DNA of 64,000 nucleotides from Isoetes taiwanensis (GCA_021234155.1 JAJEKV010000026.1:16666283-16730282), one strand, 5' to 3'; positions 25,201 to 37,124 are shown, numbered from the stretch's first letter. The notes: generated by a model not told the origin, from the sequence alone. Numbers and translations are program-made.

Positions 25201-26076
25201 GATAGGAGGAATCTATCCTTCCACGCCCCCACGGGAAGGATATCCTACACTTGGGCAACTAGAGGTGTAGGCATGAGCCGCATATAGGCATATAGGCGCG
25301 GCTCCTCCACGGCCATAATGGAAGATCCACCCTCTTCCCAATGTAGGAGATTAGCCATGCATCCATGTAGATAGGTGGGGTGGTCACCATATAACCAAAA
25401 TTTTTGTAATAATTAATAATAGGTAGTGTCGACTGCGCCAATAGAGCTCCTGGAGGGCAAGGAGGTCGAACTATTTAAGGCTTGCAACACAAATTTTGTT
25501 ATAATGTGTTGCAAGGGATGAAGGGTACCTTAGAAGTGTAAATTTTGTATGAAATTGATAAACTTTGATAAACTTAAATGTTGTATTAAGTAAGGTTAAT
25601 AATTACCTTATGTGGATTAAGTTATGATGTGATAAGTTAATAGGATAACGAAATAGTAATGTCTTAAACATTACCTTAGAGTAATTCTAATAATTAAGAT
25701 AGTAAGTATGTAATTATAGATATTGTAAAATTAATGCGAGGATTTTTAAGGTCGAAGACACCCAAACACAAATTTTGTTGGAATGTGTTGCAAGGAATGA
25801 AGAGTACCTTAAATAATAATTGTATATGAAAGTGTTAAATTGTGATAAACTAAATGTTGTGATAATAGAAACTAATAAGTACCTTATTTTAGTAGAAGTT
25901 CTGAATTGACAACTTATTTGATAATGTAATGGCGTAATAATGATTTAAAAATATTATCTTAAGGTAATCGTAATAAATGTGTAAGTATTATAGTAGTATA
26001 TCGTATGCATCGGGTTGATTGCAAAGTTAGGAAGATTCCAAGGTGGGAGAACCACGATCTTTGCCGGACATCATTT
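19221..26076. other. Interior of LARD-like element, no coding domains
   Basis: From 19,950 to 22,930 the composition is purine-rich with many CAACGAC/GAAGG phrases and open frames up to 108 codons, for example 20,281-20,595, rich in charged residues and lacking recognisable motifs. From 22,940 to 26,070 it is AT-rich and without long open frames. The phrase CACAAATTTTGTT(A/G)TAATGTGTTGCAAGG-like recurs near 25,490 and 25,769. No pol motif was found in any frame. Confidence 0.6.
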
Positions 26077-26090
26077 CAAGGTGGGGAGAA
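26077..26090 (+). promoter_or_regulatory. Polypurine tract of the LARD-like element
   Basis: CAAGGTGGGGAGAA abuts the start of the 3' LTR, the expected position of the second-strand primer. Confidence 0.85.
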
Positions 26091-27799
26091 TGTGGCGTTC
26101 CGGCCAAGACAAAGATCCCTCCGGGACGTATATTGTAATGCCACGTCACGCCAAGTTACCATACCGTGGCGAATGCGCGCGTGTAGCCAACGTGGGGGTA
26201 GCCCCTAGGGGCAACTTGCTAAGAATGTGCATTAGTATTAATGTGCACATTTTCCAATGTACACATTAATGTGGGCACACATTTCCATGTGGCCACTTGA
26301 TGCCAAGTGGGCCATACCCATAGGGTGCAATTAATGTGCACATTTTCCAATGTACACATTCATTAATGTGCACACATTTCCATGTGAGCACATTTGGGTG
26401 CACACATTTCCATGTGGGCACATTTGGCCACCTAGCCCTTAAAGGCAAGTGGGCCCTTTTCCCAATTATCCCACATGCCTAAAGGGGATAATTGGAAACC
26501 CTAGCCACCCCCTTGTCTATTTAAGTAGGAGAACCCTAACTTGCCCATTTTCGTTTCTAGGGTTTTAGAGCTCTGTTTTGGCTGCCTCAAGAGCCAAAAC
26601 CGCCTCCTGCACTGGCCCCGAAGAACCGCATCATTAGTTTTCCTTGATTCGAGCATTTCATTAGGGATGGTCGGGTTTCAGTCGAGGAGGAGGAACTCAA
26701 GGATCGGGTATTTAGGCAATTTAGTAGTCTAAACCCCATTTCAGCCATCGAATCAAGTAGGTTTAGCCTCTTAAATTGCCCATAGCAGCCCTCTAGAACT
26801 CTAGATAGCGATTCTAACTAAAGAACCTAACTCTATGATATAGATTAGATCTTGTTCTTTAGTTCTTACGTGATGTATATGGATGATGTATCTCTGTGAA
26901 CTCCTTGTATTGGGAAGGGGGTAGAGACCTAAAAGCTTGGTAGTAGATGCTCCTAGATTAGCCTCTCTAGCACACTATAGATCTTGCCACATGCACAAGA
27001 GCCACACACAGGTTGTGGGTGAAGGGGCCGGGCCCGGCTTAGAAGGAGGTTAGTGTTCGACTCTTGAACGATCCCTATGGTGTGTTAGTGCTCACCGGGA
27101 TCATTGTGACTAGGTCTAATGGCTTGCCAGCGCGTGTGGGCAAGGCATGGGCTCGACACTACGGAGGTGGTGGATATGACCTTCCATTGAGTTCAAGTCG
27201 AATACAGGCAAAGGCCCTCTAGTCACCTTGAGTCGGCATGTAGATCTCCGGAGGGAGTGATCCCTACCGCCCCATCGGGACCGGGGAGATGCAACCCGGG
27301 AATAGCCCCTTTGGCTATGCACCCGAGCTACTGATCGAGTCCCAACACTTTTCAACCTACTCGCAAAGTGTGCACGGGAGGGGCGGATGGAGTGGACAAC
27401 CCAATGCCATGTTCTTATGCCGCCCAAATCCATTGCCATGAATTACATGCGCAATGACCTCACGGAGACCCAAGCTTGTCGAGTCCATCCACGTGTCCGA
27501 GCCTTGGGTAGGATTTCCTCTATGCATTGTCTTTGATCATTGTCTTTTTGCGATGTGATGTGCCACCCAGAAGGGTGGGTATATGTGTTGCTCTTATATA
27601 CTGACATGTATGTTTACGCTTCCGCAGCTAGGTAGGCCCTGAGGGAGACAGGGTACAATGACCCTTTCACTCTTCCCACTGGAACCCGTCACGGTTGCAG
27701 TGTTATGTGAAGGGCCCTGTATCGGCATGGAGCTGGTATGGGGGAAGAACTCCTGTTTGTATACGGTGAGTGCACCGTATGCGAGTAGGGGACGTCACA
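26091..27799 (+). repeat. 3' LTR of the LARD-like element
   Basis: It aligns with the 5' LTR along its whole length. It starts TGTGGCGTTCC (one transition from the 5' copy) and ends GACGTCACA, followed by the target duplication ATCAA. Confidence 0.93.
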
Positions 27800-27804
27800 A
27801 TCAA

Positions 27805-28423
27805 GATGACTTCAAGCATTTTTAAACCTATAGAAGTTTGTAGGTTCGTAGCTTGTACATATGGTCATATAGAATGCATCTTGTTGAATGAAAGAAAACA
27901 TGCTATGTAAGAGAATTGGATATAGAATTGCGTGTTTGACTCGTAGAGTACAAGAGAATAAGGTCTTTTGGACCTACTCCAAACTCTTCTAGCATTCTGT
28001 GAGTCATTCGGATTTTCAACATCAAAAGGCCTCATTCCACAAGCATATATCCGCAAATAGAGCTATAACAACCAAAGATTGGGCATGGCAATTGGACAGG
28101 TGGCCATACACTGTTATCTACAAATCAATCTACTTCTTAATATATCCTAACATGCTAGGTGCCTCAACCAAAGAGTGTCCTAAATTTATAGAATACCATG
28201 CTCCGATGTACAGAGCAATTTAATTTGATCAAAATTGCTAGTGTTTCATTCGATCCAATTGCTACTATTTGTTAAAAACAATTACTACAATGTTTTTCAA
28301 AGGCTCTATTGTTGAATAAACAGGTAGCACGTCTTTTAGTAAAATATTCTAAGCACTCTCCGTAACTTATTTTTAAATTACAAACAATTTTTTTGCATTT
28401 CATGAAGTGTAACATATCTAGGC
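27805..28423. other. Intergenic sequence
   Basis: AT-rich, with no conserved open frame, splice-flanked exon or repeat structure that I could support. Confidence 0.4.
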
Positions 28424-28426
28424 TAA

Positions 28427-29413
28427 GGCCCTTTTTCCACGACCTTTCTGTCTAAAAATTATTGAACTGTGATTGGGCCACATCATCATATAAGACACAT
28501 GGCTTTTCCATGGTAACTTTGAGGCCATGCCTCATTTCAAATCTGTACAAACATGGTGTCACATTTTCTTCCGAAAACCCCCGCCACAAAATGCAACAGC
28601 CAAACATGGCCAATCCCAGGGCTTTCTGGGCCGCAATTTTAAGATATCTTAGAAAAGGTATGCCACGAGCTGTATTGTGTTGTTTATCGTCGGATCTGTG
28701 CCACTGTCGTCTAGAAATTGCAGATGCCCTAAGATTGCAGACGCCTCCGTTTTGGCACAAAGGGCAACTCTGTTGTGCCCCAAGAATGCAAACAAGATCA
28801 CATATAGATTGGCTTAGCCAGATTTGAGCGGGTCACAGAACAAAAGGGCCGAAGTCTGGTGGCAGCATATTATCACAGAACGGCCTGCCTAGGTTAGCCT
28901 CTGGAAGTGGAGCTCTGATGAGAGATTTTATACTCTCAAAAACAAAAAACAAGATCGAGAAAGGATTCTTAATTCTTACTTGATTATATTCTTGACCACG
29001 CCAAGGAATTGCAGCATGGAAATCGGGATAAGCTTTTTATACCAATGCCTTGAAAATTTGATTCAAGTTTTGAGCTCTGTTGCACATAAAAAAGCTGAAG
29101 AAGATCTTGCTGGTGAAGATGACCAGTGTGCCATTGATTCAAAAGACTGCGGTTTTGCTTCAAAATCTAAGGGGAAGGCAGACACTTGCAGAAGAAGCAG
29201 AATGTGAAAAACCTAGATTATAAGAAGCAAAATGTGGAAAACCTAGATTATAAAACACGTCTCGTATTCATATTATGACATGTGTTATATTTGACCAATG
29301 AAAAAATGATTTCTCTAGGACATGTCTTATATATGACAATGAGCTGATGAGGTTAAAACGGTGTCTTATAAAAATGTGACAGCCATAAAATAGGAATGCT
29401 GTGGAAAAAGGCC
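28427..29413. mobile_element. Terminal-inverted-repeat element, PIF/Harbinger-like MITE
   Basis: The left end GGCCCTTTTTCCAC (28,427) and right end GTGGAAAAAGGCC (to 29,413) are inverted repeats with one indel. Both are flanked by TAA (28,424-28,426 and 29,414-29,416), the 3-bp duplication typical of PIF/Harbinger. Subterminal ATAAGACAC/GTCTTAT motifs are also inverted. The interior (0.98 kb) has two open frames (28,462-28,827 and 28,980-29,207) that do not resemble a transposase, so it is probably non-autonomous and may carry unrelated sequence. Confidence 0.6.
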
Positions 29414-29699
29414 TAACATGCATTCGCACCTAGAGAAGAATTCAGTAATATTGTCATGAGAGCAAATTGGGGCTTCTAACTGGAAAAATACGCCTCTGAA
29501 CTGAATGATCAAATATTGATTTACGGAGCCGATCATTGACAATTCTATTCAAGGAGGAAGATAGATAGATACATTTACGCAAATCGTTTTCGCCAAATGA
29601 GTCTATGATTTTACAGCCTCCAGAGAAATTGTAAACTTGCCTGCGCTCAATCAGAGTATGCCGTCAGAAAGATGTTTCTTTTAGGTAACGTTCCAACCC

Positions 29700-31487
29700 A
29701 TGGTGCATTATTCAGTTTTTCCCAACATCGGTCGCGTTTCAAGGACTGGAGCATGTATTAAATGCCAGAAATTGAATGCCTGCTATTACTGTTCCTTCCC
29801 TGCTCTTGAAATATGGGGATGTTCGATAATACTTGAAGAGGAAAAAAAAAATTTAAGTAGAGAAACTGCATACAAACTTTTACAACAATGCGAGAAGAAA
29901 AAAGATTTGAGATTTTGCAGAAATTTGCATTCCCTTATGATCCTCAACGAACTGGATTCAATTTCTGTTTTAGGTGATCATATCATACGGTTTTATGCAT
30001 ATCATGGCAGTTTTTGTGAAGCAAATCGAGCATTTAACAAGATCTTAGAACCAACTAGTTATACGTGGGCGGCAGCCATTTTATCCAATGCAAAGTTACA
30101 GCAAGGTCGTCTAGTCCTAGAATTGTGCGACAGAATGAGACATTCGGGCGCACAGCAAAACCAATATACTTATGTTGGCGCCTTCAAAGCATGCAAAACA
30201 TTAAAATGGATTTTATATGGACGAATGTTTCATGAACGGCTCGTGTATAATGGGCTAGAATTGAATGTTATTGTAGGTAGCGCAGTGGTTGATATGTATG
30301 CCAAATGTGGGAAGGTTAAAGAGGCATGCAGAGCATTCAACCAACTGCAATTTCGTGATATAGTTGCATGGAACTCAATGGTTGCATGTTATGCACAGAA
30401 TGGAGAAGGTATTCTAGCTTTAAAATGTTTTAGTGAAATGGAACAGGAGGGCATAGAACCAAATGAATATACATATTCAAGTTGCTTTAAAGCATGTGCT
30501 AGCATTGGAGCTGTAGAACACGGCAGACTACTTCATGATAAAATTATGGGAATTGGACTTAAATATCATGTAATTGTGGGTAGCTCCCTAGTGGAGATGT
30601 ATGTGAAATGTGCAAAGTTGGAGGAGGCGTACAAGGCTTTTAATGATTTGCCAAGCCGGACCGTAGTATCATGGAATTCAATGATTGGAGGTTATGCCCA
30701 TTATGCACAAGGTTTCTTGGCACTGGAATGTTTTGAAATTATGCTATGTGAAGGAGTACAGCCAGATGAGGTCACCTTTTTTAGTGTCTTGAAAGCATGT
30801 GCTTGTGCAGGAGCAGTTGAACAAGGAAAACTTATGAATGAAAAACTTATGGCTGCTGATTTTGAATTGGATGTTGTTATAGGAAGTTCTTTGATTGATA
30901 TGTATGCAAAATGTGGGAGTCTCAAGGATGCATGCAGGGTATTTCATAAACTGCCAGATCAAAACGTGATATCCTGGGGAGTGATGATTGGAGGATATGC
31001 CCAACATGGAGAATGTACTCAGGCATTAGAATGCTTTGAGGATATGCAAAGGCAGGGCATATCTCCAGATGAGGGAACATTTACAAGTGTGTTAGTTGCA
31101 TGTAGTCGAGTAGGTTTAGTAGATGAGGGTTACTGGTATTTTAATCATATGAAAGGAGGTCACAGAATCAAGCCAACAATTTCCCACTGTACTTGCATGG
31201 TTGATCTTCTAGGCAGATCAGGTTACCTCAATGAGGCAGAAGCCTTACTCCAATTTAATGTTCAGAATGATGCTATGACCTGGCTTTCCCTGCTTAGTTT
31301 CTGTTGTATGCATGGGAATGTTGAGTTAGGAGGATCGTGCTTTGATCGAATTCTTTGTCTAGATCCCCACTATGGTGGTGGCTATGTGCTCATGTCAAAC
31401 CTTTGTGCCAATCAACACAAAGAAAAAGTGCTGTTGGACAAACATTTATGTCGTAATGAAATGATGGCAAACTGCAGAGTTCCCTGA
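29700..31487 (+). CDS. Pentatricopeptide repeat protein, PLS subfamily, no DYW domain
   Basis: An intronless 595-codon frame is intact from ATG to TGA. Repeats begin near residue 80 and run to about residue 500. The clearest MYAKCG/MYVKCA helix pairs lie around residues 198, 300 and 400, each followed by the AFNQLQFRDIVAWNSM or VFHKLPDQNVISWGVM linker and an ALECFEDM helix, typical of P-L-S triplets. The tail (CMVDLLGRSGYLNEAEALL, then WLSLLSFCCMHGNVELG) is an E-type region. The frame stops before E+ or DYW, so the cytidine deaminase domain of editing PPRs is absent. Such proteins bind organellar RNA; a target peptide is likely but not obvious in the first 50 residues. A short upstream ATG frame starts at 29,672 in another frame. 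Confidence in family is very high; the RNA target is unknown. Confidence 0.95.
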   Translation: MVHYSVFPNIGRVSRTGACIKCQKLNACYYCSFPALEIWGCSIILEEEKKNLSRETAYKLLQQCEKKKDLRFCRNLHSLMILNELDSISVLGDHIIRFYAYHGSFCEANRAFNKILEPTSYTWAAAILSNAKLQQGRLVLELCDRMRHSGAQQNQYTYVGAFKACKTLKWILYGRMFHERLVYNGLELNVIVGSAVVDMYAKCGKVKEACRAFNQLQFRDIVAWNSMVACYAQNGEGILALKCFSEMEQEGIEPNEYTYSSCFKACASIGAVEHGRLLHDKIMGIGLKYHVIVGSSLVEMYVKCAKLEEAYKAFNDLPSRTVVSWNSMIGGYAHYAQGFLALECFEIMLCEGVQPDEVTFFSVLKACACAGAVEQGKLMNEKLMAADFELDVVIGSSLIDMYAKCGSLKDACRVFHKLPDQNVISWGVMIGGYAQHGECTQALECFEDMQRQGISPDEGTFTSVLVACSRVGLVDEGYWYFNHMKGGHRIKPTISHCTCMVDLLGRSGYLNEAEALLQFNVQNDAMTWLSLLSFCCMHGNVELGGSCFDRILCLDPHYGGGYVLMSNLCANQHKEKVLLDKHLCRNEMMANCRVP

Positions 31488-31629
31488 TACTTGACAAGCC
31501 CCACAATTTTTTTTTTTTAAAACCTTACTGTATTTCAACCTGTGTCTTGACTCACGTGATGTTTAATTCTAAGCTTGTTAAGAAACTTATTACAATAATT
31601 TCAAATTTGTAAATTGGGCCTCTGACAGG

Positions 31630-34600
31630 TACTCAATTGCTGTATGCTGTTTGTGCAGTTGGGACTTGTTTTGCACCCTGCTTCAACAGCAGGGCTGTGA
31701 GAGAGATCTGGGGGGTTGTACTAAAGATGGTAAAAGGCACTGCTATTCTGTCTAAGCAAGTTGCTCGTTCCTTGCACAAACTGGAAAGGGTATGTTTACA
31801 TGTTCCTTTCTGTTTTATCCCATCTGTATGTCTTTGAGGTTCTCTAAGTATCGTTAAAAACAGCCTTTCTATATTGTGCTCAAGCAATGTGAAGGGCATT
31901 TTTAGAAATTTAGATCTGTGGCTTTGAAGCTCTGTCACTGACTCCATCCACAGCCCCTGAATTATCTGTGCAGCCTTCACTCCAATGGACTAGTTAATGC
32001 CCTGAAATGTGGTTGAGAAATGCACTATTCTTCTAAGATTGATAAGTGATGCTTACATTTTTTAATTGAAATCCAGATTGTACAGTTTCGAGTATATCTG
32101 AAGTTATATTCTTGTTTAGAGTGGGTGAATAATACTGCCATATTTGTCTGGTTGTCATTCAGAAGAAGCTCACGTAAATAATAACTCACAATTTTTTGGA
32201 TAATATGGCTTTTCTCCTTGCTTCAGAGCATCCTTTACTATGCCTTTAGTTCTAGAGACTTTGGAGCATGCTTCTTTCTCTGTCTCTCACTATTTAACTG
32301 ATTATCCTGTTCACAAACGCTTGGAATAGAATTTTAGCTCTCTGAAATGCTTAGAGAATCTTAAGAAATTTAGAAAAAACAAATCCAAGACAATTATTGG
32401 TCTTTTAAAAATACTGTACTGTAGGCATCTCAAACTTACAATCCACATCATTTGCGACTTGATTTTTTCCTTAGCTTCAGGGAACTTTGCCTTTCCCAAT
32501 AATTCTTGTAGCGTCTGAAAAGAAGATAAAATATTGAGTGTTTCTACAAATTAATGCACCAAAAATAAGATGTATGCATACTTCCTTTTCTGCTGATAGC
32601 TAGCTGCCCGTTACCCACATGAGCGGGGGTTTGTCCTTGGGAGCAACCCAATAAAGATAGTCATTTCCTGTAGAGTGATCCGTATTTATAATTCAGAGAG
32701 ATCAGGATTGCTAAATCACAGGCACAAAAAACGAGACAATAACAGTTTTTTGAATGTCTAATAAAATTATTTTTTATCTGTATGCCGCTAATAAGAAACT
32801 CTAGTCCTTGGCAGCTGAAATGAAGCAGGAACTTGTGGAGAAATATAATGAGCTGAGGTCTATAAGATACTATGTTTTTAGGAGTGTTTTATACATGTCA
32901 GAGTCTAATCCAGCTACGTTTCTCACATGCAGGCTAGTGGAAAGCTTGAACCATTTCTTGCTAAGTGGCGCCCTAAAAATGCATCTAAGGATCTCAGATA
33001 TTCCATACAGACATCAAGGCAGTTAAAGTATCGTTTTTCATTGCAGTTCGGGCCTGATAAATCTTCTCATGGAATAAGTGTTTGACTTGCAGGCAGCATA
33101 TATTGTACGATAAATATTTTGGCTACCTGTTTGCGTGTAATATCTGATTGATTAAGTAAGGGAATAGCTTTGCCTTCCATCATCAAGGACCAAATGTTGA
33201 TTCCTTATTACTCAAAAGAACGTTCCTTCAGTTTGGTTAACATAATGCTATTTATTCCAGGCTTCTGAGATCAACTGAGGGTGTGGAATGTGTCAGAAAT
33301 GCGGATCAGTATTCAATGCCTAGGATTGAAGAGGGGGAATAAAATCTCAAACCCGGGGCAGCAATGGAAGATGAAATGATGGACCCATATACCTGAATTT
33401 TTTTTCTCAGACTTCTTCTTTTCAAATTTATGGTAGGTCTAGCTCAAATACAGTAATGCACTTTATTGACAATAAGATATTTACTTGTACGACGTTAACA
33501 TCTAAATCTCCACATTAAAATCTTATCATTTAAAACCACTTGCTGACTAACATTATCTTTATGACAATGGATATGATCATTCAGGTGCCAAAGGCAGTGG
33601 GGAATTATTGTTGTCTGTGGCAGTAGCATGAATACTATACGACAAGGAAGCTCGACGTCAGGACAGTATCATATGTCCTGCACATATATGTTACCACACT
33701 GCCTGCTTGGTCCTTATGATAGCTTGCATGCTTGGAACTCTATGTTCTGTGGCATTGTCAGTGAGGACCCTCAGGTTTTATAGAAGTCTTGCCATCAAAT
33801 CTGTAATGTGTGAGTCCGCACTTTGGGAAGAACAAATAAGAGAGAATATCTCTGACAAAGATGAGGATTTTGAAGTCAGGAATCTTAATCTACTCAATTA
33901 GATTCCCTTTTTATTTTGCTTTTAGTTCTTCATGTTAAATTTCATTCTATTGGAGATTATTGTCTTGGACCAACGTAAAACCATTTCTTCCTGTTCATCA
34001 TTCATTTACTTGCATCTTGTGCTTTGCTTATATCTTGCCCTATTGTCTCGGACCAACGTAAAACCATTTCTTCCTGTTCATCATTCATTTGCTTGCATCT
34101 TGTGCTTTGCTTATATCTTGCCCTTTGTGTTGGAATATTTGGCATGGTTATGATTCTTGGCACAACACTATATTGGGCCATGCATGCTTCATCAATCAGT
34201 AGACCTTAGCATTAGCACCTTAGCAGTAGGCATTTGTGACTTGGCGATGTAACATGTTATTGTCTTGCATGGCCTTTATGGGTTGTGAGAATCTTGATAA
34301 TATCTGTTCCTGTTTAAGAAAAACAATTGAGTTCATGATTTTGATTGATATGATCAAGTGTTTAGTTATAGTTTTTCTTTAATGTCAGGTTTATAGTGAT
34401 ATGGAGGAGGCTCTGTCTCCAGTATTTGTTTTGCATCAGGTGCTCATATCTTTGAAGTCAAGGTTGCCCTAATATATATGATTGGACTGTCATGGGAGCC
34501 ACCAGGGGCTTCTAATGGTGGTTATTCTTTTTGCATGGGTTCATCATAAGCATTCAAACCAAAGAACTGATATAGAGACATTGGAGTTGATGGGTCGGTC

Positions 34601-34915
34601 CCCAAGTTGCCACCTACCTATACTCAGGCCTTGGAAACAAATATTGAGAACTGCACGATCTATTTTTGTCCAAGTTTTGGCTGGGACCCTAGAACAGGTC
34701 GTTCAGTGATCGATATCATCCGTTCCCAGAAGCATGCCAAAATGCATAAGCATGGCAATCACATGCCACTATTGTTTGACCGCGGATGCAACAAAAAAAC
34801 ATCAAAATCATCATGCATCATAAAGGCATCGCTGGATCACGGATTACTTGAAAGGTTGGCCTGTTTGGGACAGTCGGTCGTCCGTTGGATAGCCATCAGC
34901 TTTGATGGCTTCTAA
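31630..34915 (+). pseudogene. Exon-like fragments of an unrecognised plant gene
   Basis: Several plus-strand segments look like exons. One (about 31,660-31,788) follows TTGTGCAG and ends before GTATGT, encoding VREIWGVVLKMVKGTAILSK and ARSLHKLER. A second (about 32,805-32,860) encodes AAEMKQELVEKYNELR. A third follows CATGCAG at 32,932 and encodes ASGKLEPFLAKWRPKNASKD. A small one near 34,389 encodes YSDMEEALSPVFVLHQ. The last (34,480-34,730) contains PPTYTQALETNIENCTIYFC with stops upstream. Coding character and splice-like borders are seen; the family is not recognised, and stops between pieces suggest decay or missed exons. Confidence 0.35.
33958..34123 (+). repeat. 83-bp tandem duplication
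   Basis: Two adjacent 83-base copies, each starting TATTGTCT(T/C)GGACCAACG, differ at two positions. They lie inside an intron-like part of the preceding gene remnant. Confidence 0.92.
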
Positions 34916-35146
34916 GCATGGATGGAAGGGCTTTCTCCCCGAAAAATCCGCTGTTTCCTGCAATTTTCCAGCTTAAAAAACAAGAAATCCCGTAAAATAC
35001 ACCAAAAACTGCACTTCCAAATATTTTTTTCGAATATTTTTTTCGGTAGTCTGAAATACAAGGCGGCATTTTTACTGGTCAAGAGCATCACTGTTTTTAA
35101 ACCCTGCTTCAAAAATATGAAGGACCTCATATGAGAAGTCCATGTA

Positions 35147-36786
35147 TGTGACGCTCCCTGAACATATACGACCCTCGGCCGTATACATACGGGGACTTTC
35201 CCCTCCCATGGCAACCAACTTGCCATAAGCAGGGCCCTCCGTCTAACTCGGGCCGTCTATAATAAGACGCTCAAGTGAAGGACACAGAGGGGTCATTCGG
35301 CCCACGCCTTCAATGGGCGCCTACGTCGCGGAAGCGTGAATACAAGGGTTGGCACACAGCATAAATTATATATATAAATAACCACCAAAGGGGGGTGGCA
35401 CATCCATCCAAATACCAACGGCAAAAGCATATGCATCTAAACCTAAGAAAACACCCCAAACCCAAGGTTCTACCCCCGTTCCGACTCTCGGAGGGGTAAA
35501 CCCGACGGCTTGGCCTCAAGAGATCGGCAGACAGAGGTATAACTTTGGCGTTGGGCATAGAACATCGGCTAGGGTGGTCCACTCCATCCAGCCCCTCCCG
35601 TGTGCACACTTTGCGGATGAGTCAATTCACGCTATGGCTTTCGCTTATAGCCTTCCGGAGACGCAGGGCTCGAGGCATCACCCCTTGAGCCCCTACTCCG
35701 GGGTTCATGAAGCCCCCATCCAGATGAGGCGGTCGGGAGGCGCCCCTTCCGTAATCCGCAGTGGTTCCATGGGTGAGCTAGAGAATACGTGCCGCATCAG
35801 CGACCCCCGCATCCGTACCCGACTTACTCACCCTAAATCTACTCAAAGTGCAAGGTGCCCCATACGGGTCACACCTCTACACCCAGGGAGTGTCAGACCC
35901 ATACCTCGCCCCTCGTGGCCCTGCCATCGCCTAGCTCACTGTAGGGAGTCTCGGAGCCTTTTATGTTAGGTGCAAGACCCCACCCCCACTTCACCACTGT
36001 GTGTTCCTTTGTCCGGTGCTAAGCCGCACCATAGCATCTATGACCCTATGGGCTCTTGTGCACAGGCCGCATTTAACGGGATAATACAGGGCTCTATCTA
36101 GGAGCATACTACAATAAATAGCCTCAGAGGTCTCTACCCCCCTTAATTCCCCATTTCCAGAGTAACACTAGGCTAACAACCACCAATCCATCCATTACAA
36201 GCAAAACCGAATCGAAATATATAGAGAACCTACCTTTACAATCAAGGGTTAGTTCCTACGAGTAAACACAGGAGAGAATAGACCAACAACCCAAACAAAA
36301 GCCCAAATAGGGCGCTTATCCTAGAATTCACAACTACACTAGCCACCCACCGTTTTTTTGCTTGACCCATTGTCATTGGGGATCTCCATCTTCTTGATCT
36401 TGGTGTTCAACTTGTGTGAGAAGGGTGGCGCCCAATTGCTCAAGGTGGCGCGCTCTACGGTCACAAGGGTGGCGCTCCACTGCTCAAGGTGAGTTGTGGC
36501 TGATATGGGGGTGGTGATCCACCCTATTGACCCCAATTAGCATTATCATGCTAACCAATCGAGGGTGGCCATGTGGCGCCTTCCCAAACCATAATTAGCT
36601 TAATTATGGTTTTTAAATATTAGTTCCTTAATTATAGGTTATTATTGTCAATAATTAAATTAGCATAGCTAATTTAATCCCTTTTAAGTGAACCACCTAG
36701 GTTCCCATACCCCATGTGGCGTATGTATCCTTGGTGACGTGTCAACATATTTATACTTATACCGTATAAATACTTGGAACGTCACA
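35147..36786 (-). mobile_element. Solo LTR of the LARD-like family
   Basis: The segment has TGTGACG...CGTCACA ends and a perfect 5-bp duplication ATGTA (35,142-35,146 and 36,787-36,791). Its reverse complement aligns with the 16,365 LTR: it starts TGTGACGTTCC and later shares the region around GTGCACACTTTGC and GTGGACCAC/GTCCACTCCATC (near 35,575-35,620). No interior follows it, so it is a solo LTR left by recombination. Divergence from the element above is high, so it is an older or different subfamily. Confidence 0.88.
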
Positions 36787-36861
36787 ATGTATGTAGGTTG
36801 CAGGAGCTGACATTAATGTGTAATGGTTCAAATAGTGATATGTTAAACAATAATACATCAA

Positions 36862-37053
36862 GGTAAGGTTATCGGTCTGGTTGAGGCCGATAACCAAAAA
36901 TGCGTGACCGAGGTTGTACATCTGAGGCCAAATATATGGCACGTAAGGCCATCGGGCCTCGGCCTTACGTGCCAAATATCTGGCCGAGGACGTACAACCG
37001 AAGCCGTGCATTTTTTGTTATCGGCCGAGGGAAGACCGATAACCACCTTACCG
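36862..37053. mobile_element. Foldback element with about 88-bp arms
   Basis: The arm from 36,862 to 36,950 (containing GGTTATCGGTCT and ending ACGTAAGGCC) is the imperfect inverted complement of 36,961-37,053, around a 10-base loop. Pairing runs nearly the whole length with scattered mismatches. It would be a strong hairpin if transcribed. Confidence 0.85.
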
Positions 37054-37074
37054 GTCTTATATGGGTTGAATAGT

Positions 37075-37124
37075 ATTGATAATTAATTATCAGTACTCCT
37101 CCAGCATTGATAATTAATTATCAG
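37075..37124. repeat. Two direct copies of a 19-bp palindromic motif
   Basis: ATTGATAATTAATTATCAG occurs at 37,075-37,093 and 37,106-37,124. The GATAATTAATTATC core of each is a perfect palindrome. Confidence 0.8.

Larger units (their letters stand above)
16365..27799 (+). mobile_element. Non-coding LTR retrotransposon with 1.7-kb LTRs (LARD-like)
   Basis: Two near-identical direct repeats (16,365-18,067 and 26,091-27,799) bound an 8-kb interior. A perfect 5-bp target duplication ATCAA flanks the element (16,360-16,364 and 27,800-27,804). The LTR ends are TGTGACGT...CGTCACA. A tRNA-iMet-type primer site follows the 5' LTR and a polypurine tract precedes the 3' LTR. I found no gag, protease, RT or integrase motif inside, so the copy must have depended on enzymes in trans. 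The combination of long LTRs and a long non-coding interior fits the LARD class. Confidence 0.93.

Noticed and set aside
35574-35969. A 131-codon plus-strand frame as a gene
   Set aside because: It lies entirely inside the solo LTR, antisense to it, and has no protein-like conservation.
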